Part shown: in pieces, positions 44,968-56,866 of the stretch
How positions within the stretch are numbered: position 1 is the stretch's first letter
Layout: every line of letters begins with the position of its first letter
Source: Hevea brasiliensis
Taxonomy: Eukaryota; Streptophyta; Magnoliopsida; Malpighiales; Euphorbiaceae
Assembly: GCF_030052815.1 (NCBI RefSeq)
Contig: NW_026614807.1
Location: 186,001 to 250,000, forward strand
Length of the DNA stretch: 64,000 nucleotides
Reading direction: 5' to 3'
The notes under the pieces: model-generated
Databases searched by the model: none
The model's input: only the letters and a program-made list of their open reading frames with translations
Told to the model about the DNA's origin: nothing
Made by a program: the position numbers and the translations under genes

Positions 44968-47900
44968 TGTAACACCCTCCCAGAACCACTCCGCACATTC
45001 TACTGCTCCTGGTGATCGGTCGGTCCCATACCTAGAACGTCCTAAAAATATTTAAACTAAAGTTAGGAACCCTAATTAACTCAAATATTAATAAGAAAAA
45101 TTTAGTAAAAATTTTAGAAATAAAATACAACTGAAGTCAAACGAGCCTGCCCAAGCGATGGGTAATCGAGGGAAGTTGCGTTCTCGCAACGAGGAGCCCT
45201 AGACTGGGAAAAATTATAAAATAATTTTTGGGACTCCAGAGAAGGGTAATTGAGGTTCCCATGGCATTAGAATGCCAAGAAAATACTTAGAAAATTTTTC
45301 AATCGGTACAGACAATTTTGACCCGTTAAGCCAAACGGAGGGCATTTTGGTCATTTCGCCTTCCGAGGTGATTTTTGGCCGACTTGCCCAGTTGAGTAAA
45401 TAATTAATATGACATCAAATATGAAGAAATATTACTAGAAATGAAAATTGAAATGAGTAGTGGAAGAAAAGAAAAGAAAATGCAAAAATAAGGCAAAAAT
45501 GACATCATTTAAAAAGTTGGACCAATCACACTTAAGCCATTGTTTGACTAACCATTAAAAGAGATAAGAGAAGACCAAATTCAACAAAATTTCAGCAGCC
45601 ATCCTTCTCTCCTTAGTGAAGCCAAAACGTGAACCTCTCCTCTCTCAAACTCCATTAAACCTCACTTCTCAAGCTTAATTTCTCCCTTGTTTCACCACAA
45701 AACCCTAACCTCTCTTCATTAAAATTTTACTCCACACCTTAAACAACCTTTTGGCAGCCTTGAAAGTGAAGGAAAGTGAAGTTTAGAGGTGGGAAAAATC
45801 TGCCCTAAGTGAGGTTAGTGCTACAAACTTCATTCTCCTTCTTTTAATCTTAGTTTGAATATCATTTGAGATATGAAATTTTAAAGAATTGAAGTTAATT
45901 TCATGTGTTTTGGTACTTTATATTTTCTGCAGCCCTATGGAAGTAGGTGGTTGTTTGTTTGATAAATTTAAAGTGCATAGAAATGATGGTTAAAGTAATA
46001 AAAAAAATGGAAAATAAAAAAACTATGTTAATTAAGTTAATGAGTAAATTTAGTTGTATATAAGTGTTTGGAAGTGTGAAAATGTGAATAGGATTATGAA
46101 ATTGATACGGCACATTGTAATGGTCAATTAGTTACCATATTATATATGTTGACAATAAATTGGACTGAAAAATGCTATGGCAAAGTGAGGTGAAATCTGC
46201 CCTATGGACAGCAGCATAGGGACTGAAATTTCAGTCCCTTTGCACAGCCATAACTTGGGCTGTGTAAGTCCAATTGAATTTTGGCCAATTGGACATGAAA
46301 CTAGGCTTATAATGGCACATTTTTGCTGAAGAAACCATGCCCAAAAGACCAAAGCAAGAGGACCAAAACTTGGCCCCAATCCGGAACCCTGAAACTGCCT
46401 CTCAGAGAATTTGACCAAATGAACAGTAACTGTTCATTTGGCCATAACTCACTGTAGATTTGGTCAAATGGTCTGAAATTTTTACAGCAATAAGTTAAGA
46501 CATAGACAAACAACTTTCATGAAGGAACCTACCCCAAATTATGGCCAGAACCCAGTCAACCAAGTGACTCAATTCACTGTTCATGTTACTGTAGATATGG
46601 TAAATCTGCAGAATTTGAAATCCGGCCAGCTTGGGTTTTTGAGCCATATCTGGAGTTACAAAACTCCAAATGGAGTGATTCAAAAAAGGAAATTCAACTA
46701 GACAAAATAAGGAACAACTTTCATGTTTTACATTTCTTCAAATTCCAACAGTAACAGTGTCCAATGGAACAGTGAAGTTAGGGCATCAAAACTGAAATTT
46801 TCTGCTAGTGTGGGTTACACTTTGAAATTGCATTAACACTTAATGCCAACAAGTTTTAAACACCAAATGTGGTATGTTGGGAGTGCCAAAGGCAATGTAC
46901 ACATTTTTATTCTAAAAGTCAACATTTTTGTTGACCAATGATGAATAGTGACACTAAAAAAAGTTGAAATTCACAAATTGACAAATTTAAGAGTTTCAAA
47001 TGCCCTAGTATACCTAACAAGATTGGTTTGGATAGTTTGGCATGCCAATAGGGTTCCGTTAGCAGTACTGCACATGGCAACAATGCCATTCTGTGATTTC
47101 ATGGCTTTTAGCCATTCTGACTTTACATTGAGACTTGGCCTTGTGCCTGACATTATTTACAGCTTGTTAGTCGCTCATGCACACCGAGATGCATATGCAA
47201 CCAATGGTGTGACGGCCCGAGGTACTAGGTACCCAAAGCGCGCCACCTGTTATCCATCCAGTGCCTAGTGTAGGTTACTTGGGGCAACCAAATGAATAAA
47301 AGTGAACAAAGTTAATGAATTAATGAATATACCAAAATCAAACAAAGAAAGCATACACTTTGCATACACATTTATTTTTTTGCTATTTTCTTCTATTATA
47401 TTATTGCACCACTAAGCATTATTGCTTAGCGCGTTGCTTTTGCCACGCGTAGGTACTGGAGATCCCGATCGTGAGCCCAATAGACCACAGATCGGGTGAG
47501 TCCATCCGATTCGCTTCGCTTGTCTGGTCACCTCACTACCGCAAAGGCACTCCAGAGGGCACTAGGTGTCGCTTGTCATTTTGATATTTTGTAGTAGATT
47601 TGTATTTTCTCATATGTATTTGATCTCATGTAATATATTTTGATGTATATGTAAATTATGAAAATTGTATTTGTTAATGGAAAAGTAGATGTTTACTTGT
47701 GATTTACATGCGAACATCACATGTGAATGATGAATGAAAATGGAAATTGAAATGTGGAAATCATGATATTGAATTTGGTGTTGATAATGAATGTTTGAGA
47801 AATATTGTTGAGATTTTGGGATATTGGAGTTTGAGATGATGAAATAAAAGTATTGGAAGTGTTTTTAACAGTTCAAGAACGGTTTTCTCCATTTTTAGCC

Positions 47901-48091
47901 AGACTTCACTGATTTTATTAAAATTTTTCGTAACCTTAAATGCATGATACTTTTGATAAATGGTTTAAATAATTTGTATTTCATAAATTATGTGCAAAAG
48001 CATTTTCTAAATTAATTGAGAAATATTAGAGTGTGCCGACACTGTGTGGCATTACTTACTCTGTATACTATACACTGTAAGGGGTGTCACA
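44968..48091 (+). repeat. Gypsy-B 3' LTR (3,124 bp)
   Basis: Starts TGTAACACCCTCCC and ends AAGGGGTGTCACA next to ATGAT. It is a close copy of 37,214-40,274. It differs most in scrambled patches such as 47,503-47,560 and in a short stretch 45,990-46,140 with many T/G and A/C changes. No gene. Confidence 0.93.
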
Positions 48092-49245
48092 ATGATACTC
48101 ATAGTTCATCTACACTTGGGTTTTAGATATCGTGCGCTTCTCACATTTCTAATGATATGCAGGAACTAGCAAATAGTAGCGACTTGTGTTCTCAAGATAT
48201 TAGAGTTCGGATTGGCAATGGCTCAATTTGAAGCTTTAGCCATAGGATCTAAATCTTTTACATGTTTGGACATGTTTTGTGTTTGGATAATATTTTATAT
48301 GTACCTGATGCTTTTAAGAACATCATTTCTATATCTAGTTTAACTAGAAATGGGTATGAATTTCAGTTCACAGATGATGTTTGCAATATTTATTTTGGAA
48401 ATAAATATTTTGGTTCGGGTTATATGAATGATGGTCTTTATTATTTGGATAATAATGACAAACACAAATTGAATGCAAGTGATCTAAAAGAATACAATGC
48501 CATGGTGAAAACCAACTCAAGTTCAAAATATATTTGTCACTTAAGGTTATGTCATGTTGCAGAAGATAGGATTGCAAAATTGGAGAAAATGGGGATTCTA
48601 TCCTCATTGGGCTCTGAGCCTACTCCAAATTGTGAATCTTGCCTTCAAGGCAAAATGACTAGATCACCCTTTGTTGGAAAAGGGCTAAGAGCTGAAAATA
48701 TTTTGGAATTAATACATAGTGATGTATGTGGTCCGTTTAAAGAAATGGCTAGAGGGTGCTTTCATTATTTTATTACCTTTACTGATGATAAATCAAGGTT
48801 TGGGTATTTATATTTGATGAAATACAAACATGAATCCTTTGAAAAGTTTAAGGAATTTAAATCTGAAGTAGAAAATCAAACAGGAAAAAGTATTAAAGCT
48901 CTTCGATCAGATCGTGGAGGTGAATATTTGAGTACTGAATTTGATGAATACTTGAGAGAGCATGGCATTGTTTCTCAGCTGACTCCTCCAGGAACGCCAC
49001 AACTGAATGGTGTATCTGAAAGGAGAAATCGTACCCTATTGGATATGGTACATAGTATGATGAGCTATACTGATATGCTAATCTTCTTTTGGGGATTAGC
49101 ATTAGAATCAACTTTGTATATTCTGAATAGGATTCCATCAAAATCAGTTTTTTCCACACCTTATGAGATATGGCATGGAAGAAAACCAAGTCTAAAGCAT
49201 GTTAAGATTTGGGGTTGTCCAGCTTATATCAAAAGTCAACACTGA
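48092..49245 (+). pseudogene. Copia-2 protease end and integrase
   Basis: After the Gypsy-B target site the protease reads WVLDIVRFSHIS where Copia-0 has WVLDTGANSHIS (53,357-53,395), so the active-site Thr-Gly is lost. The 327-residue open block from 48,262 covers the GAG-pre-integrase region (YMNDGLYYLDNN), zinc finger (HLRLCH, then CESCLQGK), and the DDE core: HSDVCGPF, ALRSDRGGEYLS, GTPQLNGVSERRNRT. All three catalytic acids are present. A frameshift at about 49,235 ends it, in IWGCPAYIK. Confidence 0.92.
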
Positions 49246-50648
49246 TAAATTGGAGACCAGATCAGAAAAAGGTCGATTTGTTGGATATCCAAAAGATAGT
49301 TTTGGATATTATTTTTATTTGCCTACTTCACAAAAGGTTGTGATAAGTAGAGATGCCACATTTCTTTAACAACAGTTTGTTTAAGAAGGAGGCAAAGGAA
49401 GGCAAATAGAGTTAGAATTGGAGAATTCTGACCAACCAACAGATCAGATGGATATAAATCCATCTAGTCAACCTATACCCATTGATGAAACATCTACAGC
49501 TGTTCCTCGTAGAAGAACCAAGGTATCTCACCCACCAGTGAGATATGGTTTTCTTCATGAAGAAGAACAAGATTTGTCTACTCATGAAGAAGTAGATCAT
49601 GGAGATGATCCACTTACCTATGAAGAAGCTATATCAGATATAGACTCTTCAAAATGGATTGATGCTATGAAATCCGAGATTGATTCCATGTGTAAGAATC
49701 AAGTTTGGGATCTTGTTGACCCACCTAAAGGTATTGTACCTATAGGGAACAAATGGGTTTTCAAGAAGAAAATTGGTTCTGATGGAAAGGTAGAGACCTA
49801 TAAGGCAAGGCTAGTAGCGAAAGGGTTTCCCCAAAGGCAAGGAATAGACTATGAGGAGACTTTCTCACTGCCATGCTTAAATCAATTAGGATTTTATTAG
49901 CAATAGCTGCATACTATGATTATGAGATTTGGCGGATGGATGTCAAACAAATTTTCTCAATGGATACATTGAAGAAAACATTTTCATGGAACAACCTAGG
50001 GGATTTGAATCCCAAGATGGTTCCAAGGTATGCAAGCTAAAGCGATCCATTTATGGGTTGAAACAAGCTTCGAGGAGTTGGAACATCCGTTTTGATGAAG
50101 CCATTAAATCCTTTGGTTTTATCAAAAATGAGGATGAGCCATGTGTATATAAGAAGGTTAGTGACAGAGCTATCACTTTCCTTGTCTTATATGTGGATGA
50201 CATACTGTTGATAGGTAATGACACAGGTATGTTGACAACTATAAAGGTATGGTTATCAAATACATTCTCCATGAAAGACTTAGGGGAGGCAACCTATATT
50301 CTTGGGATTCGCATCTATAGAGATAGAGTAAAAAGAATAATAGGTTTATCCCAAAGTCTATACTTGGAAAAGGTGTTAAAGAGGTTTAACATGCTTGATT
50401 CCAAGAGAGGATTGTTACCAGTAAGACATGGTATCCATCTTTCTAAAAGAGATAAGATGGCCAGGATTCCATATGCTTCGGCTATTGGAAGTTTAATGTA
50501 TGCAATGTTGTGTACTAGGCCAGATATCGAATATGCTGTTAGTTTGACTAGCAGGTATCAATCCAATCCAGGTTTAGAACACTGGATAGCATTTAAGAAT
50601 ATCCTTGATTTATGGAGGTGGAGACTTGCAATTAGATGGTTATACTGA
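49246..50648 (+). pseudogene. Copia-2 reverse transcriptase
   Basis: The linker 49,246-49,417 has two stops near 49,367 and 49,382. 49,418-49,900 encodes [20 protein letters not shown] and GIDYEETFS; a frame loss follows and 49,929-50,648 continues with FLNGYIEENIFMEQPRGF, YGLKQASRSWN, the palm motif LYVDDILLIGND near 50,187, MKDLGEATYILGI and YASAIGSLMYAMLCTRPD. The active site is intact. Removing the few frameshifts would be needed for a full enzyme. Confidence 0.92.
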
Positions 50649-51117
50649 TTCTGACTTCCAATCAGATATCGATGGTAGAAAGTCTACCTCTGGATATGTG
50701 TTCATTTGTAATGGAGGTGCAGTCAGTTGGAAGAGTTCCAAACAGAGTACGACTGCAGATTCCACTCATCGAGGTCGAGTATATTGTCGCATCGATGTCG
50801 CAAAAGAAGTCGCTTGGATAAAGAAGTTCGTGATGTAACTTACAGAGTTCCTTCCATTGAGTCGCAGCTCCACTACACCGTGACAATAATGGAGCAACAT
50901 ACTGAGCTAAGGAACCAAGGTCTCACCGTAAATCCAAACACATAGAAAGGCGCTACCACATTATCGTGAGAAATAGTTGGGCGAGGCGATGTAGCCATGC
51001 GTAAAATAGCATCACCGAAAATCCAGTGATCCATTCACTAAGCTTATGTCACAGACTCGCTAGACCGACATCTTGAGAAGATAGGTCTAAGATATTGTAA
51101 TGAATGGCTTTAGTGCT
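50605..51117 (+). pseudogene. Copia-2 RNase H and pol 3' end (scrambled)
   Basis: 50,605-50,838 encodes [22 protein letters not shown] and [14 protein letters not shown], then the sequence becomes CG-rich and loses the expected TEAEYIAA text. The rest to the polypurine tract AGTGGGAGAT (51,118-51,127) shows only shifted remnants, including the start of the HQKSKHIERRYH-like text near 50,925-50,955. Confidence 0.85.
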
Positions 51118-51127
51118 AGTGGGAGAT
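51118..51127 (+). other. Copia-2 polypurine tract
   Basis: AGTGGGAGAT directly before TGTTAG of the 3' LTR. Confidence 0.82.
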
Positions 51128-53236
51128 TGTTAGCGATGCCCTAGAGCATATCATTTAGTATGTATCTTGTACATAATTTTATTAATAAAAGGCATTTCCA
51201 CTTTTCCGCTTACATAATATATTTATGTGTAATATAAAAGGTCCATTGATATTATATTAGAAATATTATACTTAAGTTGTTAAGAATATGATTGACAATA
51301 TTTATAGAACAAAGTATAATAAATAAGTTCACAATCGAGGAAACTTCATAAAAAGTACATGAATTATCCGTAAAGATTGTATTCGTGTTTGTTCCCAAGT
51401 TATTTATATGAGATATAAATAAGATGGAATGGTGAGTCTCATGCCATATAACAAACATGATCGGCACTTATAAATGATAAGTAGGTAACCAAGGACACTT
51501 ATGACAAGCACATGGAGTTTACTCTTGTCAATGTTTTGTCATAAATCATATCAGTGCATATAATCTTTAGACTTGAGATAGCACAGTTATCTTGTATATA
51601 GGTAGTTTGAGTTTGATACTGCTTTCATACTTGTACTATGTATGGATATATGGGCATGTGTTGGCTCCTGCTAGTTATATATGGAGGTAGGTGTTGATCA
51701 AGATGGAATCTATTCCTCTAAGTAAATAGAGATAAAATCCTATGTTCATTTAATTGTTCTTGATGTTTCAAGTTCCTGGCCAGGACAGATAGATTTATTC
51801 AGAAAAGAGTTTCTGATGAGAAAAATCTTTTTAATGAAGAACTGGAATTAAAAGAGAACATAATATTCATAGCAAATGGAGTTTGACATAAACCATGACT
51901 CCAGCTTGAGTTGGGATTTTGTAACAGAGAGATTCTAGTGCATGGTAACATATGATTATAGGTTCATTTAAGGTAAATCTTATTACTAATTGGGTGGCTA
52001 TGGCATGCTATGCTAGGTGTTAACCATGGTCTATGAGGTTCATAAAATGATTTAGAGAAATCATTTATGGTAAGAAAGAATTCTGATGATATTAAGAGTT
52101 GATATCATGTCTCATTGCCAATTAGTGGTGAGCCTAGTAAGTCACACACATACACAAGTTATCACCTATTTAAATATGATTTAATTAATTAATTAAAGAG
52201 TTTAATTGATTAATTAAATAGGTTTGGTTTGCAATTAAATTGCTAAGTCCCTAGCATGACTTGAAACCAAATCTAGATTATTGGATGTGTAGTATAAATT
52301 AAATTTATATTTAAAGTGTTTAAATATGAATTTAATTGATGAGAAATTAATTAATAGAGATTAATTAATTAATTTATATTTGATATAAATTAATTAGAAG
52401 AAGAAAAATAATTATTTTGGGTTAAGAACTCAAAATTAAGACACAGGGGCATTTTGGTCATTTCATTACAGGACACGTGGCACCATGAGATGGTGACACA
52501 TGGGATTACACATAAGCTTGCCAAATGTTTTTTTTTAATCATGTTAGATGATTAAAATCAAGATTAAATATAGGTTTGACGCTTGGCACAATGTGATCGG
52601 GTCACTTAAACCTAGAGCTAATCAAAAGGTGACATGTGGCTAGGGTTTAATGTGTTAACCTAGCTATTTAAGTGTGGTTATGAAAAGAAAAAATAACCAG
52701 CAGCCTCTCCTCTCATTTGTGACGCCACTTTGAGCCTCTCCAGCTATTTCTCTTCATCTCTCATCAATTCAAAGAGATTAGCCATCAATCTCTTGAATTA
52801 AGAACACTAGAAATTGTTTCTAGTGTCCTGTTTACATCTCTAATCTCTTAAAAGGCAGAACTTGAATTTCTAATTAATAGAAAAAGCTTTAGAGGCTGTT
52901 CAAGGGCTGCCATAGGTGTTCTTGGTGTGGACAAGCTAGAGGGACAACATTTGGTGTCCTGAAGACGAATCTCAAAGGCGCAGACACGCTGCAGTGCATC
53001 AAGAGGTTAGTGTAATCATTCTTGATTTAATCTAGGGTTCTAAAATTAATCTGATTAATTTTAAAATCTTAAATGGAAAATACAGATCCAAAAACATATT
53101 AAAAGAGTTTTAATATGTTGTTTATCATTGAAATCAAATAGATAAAAATAAATCTTGCATGGTGCATGTGACCCTAGACGAAATTTTTTTGAATTCAATG
53201 GTATAATCTTGTGTTTTTCACGCTTCCGTTCTTTCA
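51128..53236 (+). repeat. Copia-2 3' LTR (2,109 bp)
   Basis: Starts TGTTAGCGATGCCC, against TGTTAGTAGTATGCCC in the 5' LTR, and ends CCGTTCTTTCA before TCCAC. TATA-like box at 52,664-52,672. No gene on the sense strand. Confidence 0.93.
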
Positions 53237-53449
53237 TCCACATGAGTATAAATATTTAGATCATATGGCTAAAGCTTCAACAGTTGAGATTTTGCCAACC
53301 CGGAGTCTAATATCTCGAGAATGCAAGCTGTTACTTTTTCCTAGTTCCTGCATATCAAAAGAAATGTGAGAATTGGCACCAGTATCTAAAACCCAAGCTG
53401 TAGATGAACTATGAGTATCATCAGAATCTAAATAACAAGATATGGACAT
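53237..53449 (-). pseudogene. Copia-0 protease
   Basis: The minus-strand frame 53,261-53,449 encodes AWVLDTGANSHISFDMQEL, with the Asp-Thr-Gly active site intact. It follows the zinc knuckle and, after removal of Copia-2, leads into integrase at 32,461. The retroviral-type protease would process Gag-Pol. Only about 63 residues are open here; the rest of the domain runs into the insertion point. Confidence 0.85.
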
Positions 53450-54313
53450 ACCTTCCGAAGGTGTATCCTTCTTATTCTTAAGAGAAGCAAGATACTCTGG
53501 ACAGTTCCTTTTTCAGTGCCCATCCTTCTGTTAGTGGAAACACTTTCCTTTGCCTCCATTAGCTTTAGTCTTCCCTTTTTGTTTAGCTATTTTCTTGGAA
53601 GGACCAGGAATCTGAGGTTTCTTTTCTAATTGCCCTTCTTCTTGTTGGACTTTCTAGCAGAAAAAGATGCAATCAAAGTTACCTCTTTTCCTTTATTGGT
53701 TGGCATATTCTTTTGGGCAATAACCAGCATGTTGAGTAAACCAGCCAAGGTGCATTCCTGTGTAGTCATATGGAATTTTGTTCACAAAATTCCCAAATGA
53801 CTCAGAAAGGGACTAAAGGATCAATTCTGTTTACAGTTGGAAATCCATGTTAAAGTCAAGATGTTCCAGCTGCTCAATTAGCTGAATCAACTTGTGGACA
53901 TGATCCCCAACATTCTGTCTCTCAGACATCCTCATGTGGAACAGTTGCCTATATATCTCATACCTAGCATTCCTGCTGTGCTCACCATACAACTCTTGTA
54001 GGTGAAGGAGGATCTCACTCGCACTCTGCATGTTCTTATGCTGCTTCTGTAACTCATTACTCATGGAAGCAAGCATGTAATACTTAGCTCTCATATCATG
54101 CTCCTTCCACTTGTCTAAAGTTTCATGTTCCTCTTGGGTGGCCTCTAGAGGTAAGGGACCAGGAACATTTGAGTCTAGAACATATCCTATATGTTCAAAG
54201 TTCAGGACAAGTTTCAAATTTCTTAGCCAATCAGACAGATTAGGTCCTATCAACCTATTGCGATCAAGTATGCTTGCAAGGATATTGGATGGTAGTGGTT
54301 GTTCTGTGCTCAT
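53450..54313 (-). pseudogene. Copia-0 gag
   Basis: The ATG at 54,313 begins MSTEQPLPSNILASILD. 53,831-54,313 is open for 160 residues (LVLNFEHIGYVLDSNVPGP, LASMSNELQKQHKNMQSA). Beyond it there is a stop and a shift, then the basic tract and a zinc knuckle with two stops (CFH-stop, GH-stop). The last two are single-base changes of Cys and Trp codons. Confidence 0.9.
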
Positions 54314-54464
54314 TATTATTAGAAAATTAACTACAGAAAATAACTAGATTAATTAGTAAATGTATCATGTAATTAACCAAAATGATTATGGTCTTTTAAT
54401 CAAATTGGTCCTCCCACTAACTTAGCGAATCCTACACTTCCAAAGTAGAAAATAGAAATCCTAG
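54314..54464 (-). other. Copia-0 leader start
   Basis: Matches the leader next to gag in Copia-1 (4,023-4,165) and is cut at ATCCTAG by Gypsy-D. No gene. Confidence 0.85.
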
Positions 54465-56866
54465 TGTCACACCTTACCCCTCTGTAAGGCATAACATGAT
54501 CCCATATAATACCGAATGAACTACCGAACTTCACCTACCGATAACTCATTAAGTACCCTATAAAGGATTTTAAAACAATTTTCTTACTTTTTATATGTGG
54601 TGAGCATTTTCTAATAGGTATCAAAACATTTAATTAGAGTTTGAAAACTAGTTAAGATTTTTATCTCATTTTATTTTTTTGCAAATTTTATAAAAATTTC
54701 GGCAGAGTGCCATCTATATTTTGAGAAAACAATTTTTCAAATACCTGTAAAAAGCACTTCTAATGATTTATCTCAACAACTTCATCAATCCCACAACCAT
54801 CCCAACCCATTTCAACATCATTCCTCAATTTCCAAAGTTCAACAATCATCAAAATACTATTAATCAATTTCATTCAAATTAAAACAAAATACTTCTATTC
54901 ATAATTCATTAAAGATAAAATAATTTATATACATCATTACAAAAATTTTACATTAAAAAAAATGCAAACTAAAATTTTTTACAAGTTTTACACAACTTTA
55001 TACAACTACTCATAATCAATTTTACATGTCCATACAGTTACATACATTTACATATATCAAAATAATTTTTATAATCAGGGTATAAAATATACCTGATAGA
55101 CTTCAGAGTAGGTAGCTCCTCAATCCTCAGCAGCTCACTCTACTGCTCCTCTAGTCTCAATATCTGCGACAGCAATAATAGCCATCGCTGAGTACTAGGA
55201 CTCAAAGGTACACAACATACTAAAATAATCTTTATGCAGAATTTAAATCATATTTATTCAAAAATTAAACTGAACATGAGAAATAAATACAAAACATTAT
55301 TTAGATGCATTTAATCCAACAATTTCATTTCGAAAGTCTCAAAACAAATTTCATAAAAACACATAGTTATATCATGCCATTCGAAATAAATATTATCTCA
55401 ATAGCTAGAGGCTAAGGAGAAATCACATCACAAGGCTAGCTAGCTCAAATATACGGGAACCCATTCTTTTTCTTCTTCTACTAGCACGCACCTCAACACT
55501 TCAGCTAGAGAAGGAATCAAAATTCGAAACTGATTTCCCCCACTAGTCATGCTAGTGAGGTATTCAAATATAAGGTCATGATACTATGGTTTCAAAACTA
55601 TCTTAACAATTTACTAAACATTTATTGTCATTTCAAACACAAACAATTAATCTTTCAACAATTTAAATCAAAAGCGTAATAAACATTTCAATCCAAATGT
55701 GTCACAATTTAATATCTCAATTCATTCAAAAATAATTTGCAGAAGAAAATTTACAAAAATTCTATGTTATGCACAAACCTTATACGAGTCGCCTCTTGGC
55801 CTTGACTCGATGTCTCGGGTTCTTTTTCCTGCATTCTTTTCCACTAAAACACATAGTTTTACAGTGTTTCAGTATCATAACTTATCATAAATCCAAAAAT
55901 AAATTCAAATTTACTTATACCAAGCTTTAATATGTTAAACTTGGCGTTCTTTAAAATTTGTGTTTCAAGGTTACTATTCACTATACTATTCAAGTCAATT
56001 TGTTGACTTTCTAATGCGTAATAGATATGAGAATTCCAATTTCACCCATATACCACATTTTATTTACTAAATTTATTCGTTTTGGTTGTTTTTACTCAAA
56101 TTTTAAGTGTTTTAGGCAAATTTGCAAATTTTCAGTTTTGGCATTCTATGTTGCACTGTTCCTTTGGTTATATTGCTGTTAGAATTTGACTAAGTTTTCT
56201 TCATAAAAATTGTTCCTTATTGTCTTAGCTTTATTCTCCTTTTTGAATCACTCCAATTGGAGTTTTGTAGCTCAAGTTATAGCCATTTGAATCATAGATA
56301 CCGGATTGGCCTAACCCAGATTTTCTCGGCAAATTCAGGGTTCTGGCAGTTTTAGGTCACCAACTTTGGGTGGTCAAATGACTTGGTTAAGGGCATAATT
56401 TGGGTTTGTGTTCTATAGGAAAGTTTTAGGTTTATATCTCAGCTTTCTACTGGTGAAATTTCAGGTCATTTACACCTCCCTAGCCTAAGTTATGGCCAAA
56501 TGAACAAACACTGTTCATTTAGTTATTTTTGTATAGGTCAGATTGTCTAAGTCTGGATTTGGTCAATTTGTTCACTAGGTTTTAGTCACTTTTTAGACAT
56601 AATTCCTCAATGAAAAAAGTGTCATTTTGTGTCTAGTTTCATTCTGAATTGGCCTCACACTAATTGGGCTTGTAAATTTTTAGTTTTGGTCCCTGAAAGG
56701 GACCTTGGTCATGCTGCTTGCATACTGCCCACATCCAATCCGAATCTAAACCTAATTCTAACACTTCCAACACACATCAATTGGTCACAAATGACCATTT
56801 TTTAATCTCCAACAAGGTCAAACACATCATTTAACAAATTTTTACATTTTTGTCTTCCAAACACTA
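54465..56866 (-). repeat. Gypsy-D LTR, first piece
   Basis: TGTCACACC start; stem-loop TGAGT-ACTAGG-ACTCA at 55,189-55,204; shared block with ACTCCAATTGGAGT near 56,248; hairpin GGTCCCT-GAA-AGGGACC near 56,688. Interrupted by LTR E. No gene. Confidence 0.85.

Larger units (their letters stand above)
37214..48091 (+). mobile_element. Gypsy-B: complete chromovirus-type Gypsy element (10,878 bp) inside Copia-2
   Basis: Target duplication ATGAT at 37,209-37,213 and 48,092-48,096. LTRs 37,214-40,274 and 44,968-48,091, which are nearly identical apart from a few scrambled patches, so insertion was recent. Internal order: primer site, gag, protease, RT, RNase H, integrase with the 75 bp intron, chromodomain, polypurine tract. 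It belongs to the same family as Gypsy-A, in the opposite orientation. The coding region has many small frameshifts. Confidence 0.93.
32462..53236 (+). mobile_element. Copia-2: complete Ty1-copia element carrying Gypsy-B
   Basis: Full LTR pair (32,462-34,561 and 51,128-53,236) with target duplication TCCAC at 32,457-32,461 and 53,237-53,241. Primer site at 34,564, leader to 36,316, gag from 36,317, interruption by Gypsy-B at 37,214-48,091, then protease, integrase, RT, RNase H and polypurine tract. Without Gypsy-B the element is about 9.9 kb. It is the best-preserved Copia copy here, but gag has a stop and pol has several frameshifts. Confidence 0.93.
24012..54464 (-). mobile_element. Copia-0: oldest visible Ty1-copia element, in three pieces
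   Basis: Host for the other elements. The visible parts are the 3' LTR piece 24,012-25,574, the 3' end of pol 25,575-26,116, RT and integrase 30,165-32,461, and protease, gag and leader start 53,237-54,464. Removing solo LTR F and Copia-2 restores one continuous element in the right order with single-copy target sites. It is cut by Copia-1 on the left and Gypsy-D on the right, and its other ends are off-window. It belongs to the same family as Copia-1, -2 and -3. Confidence 0.88.
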
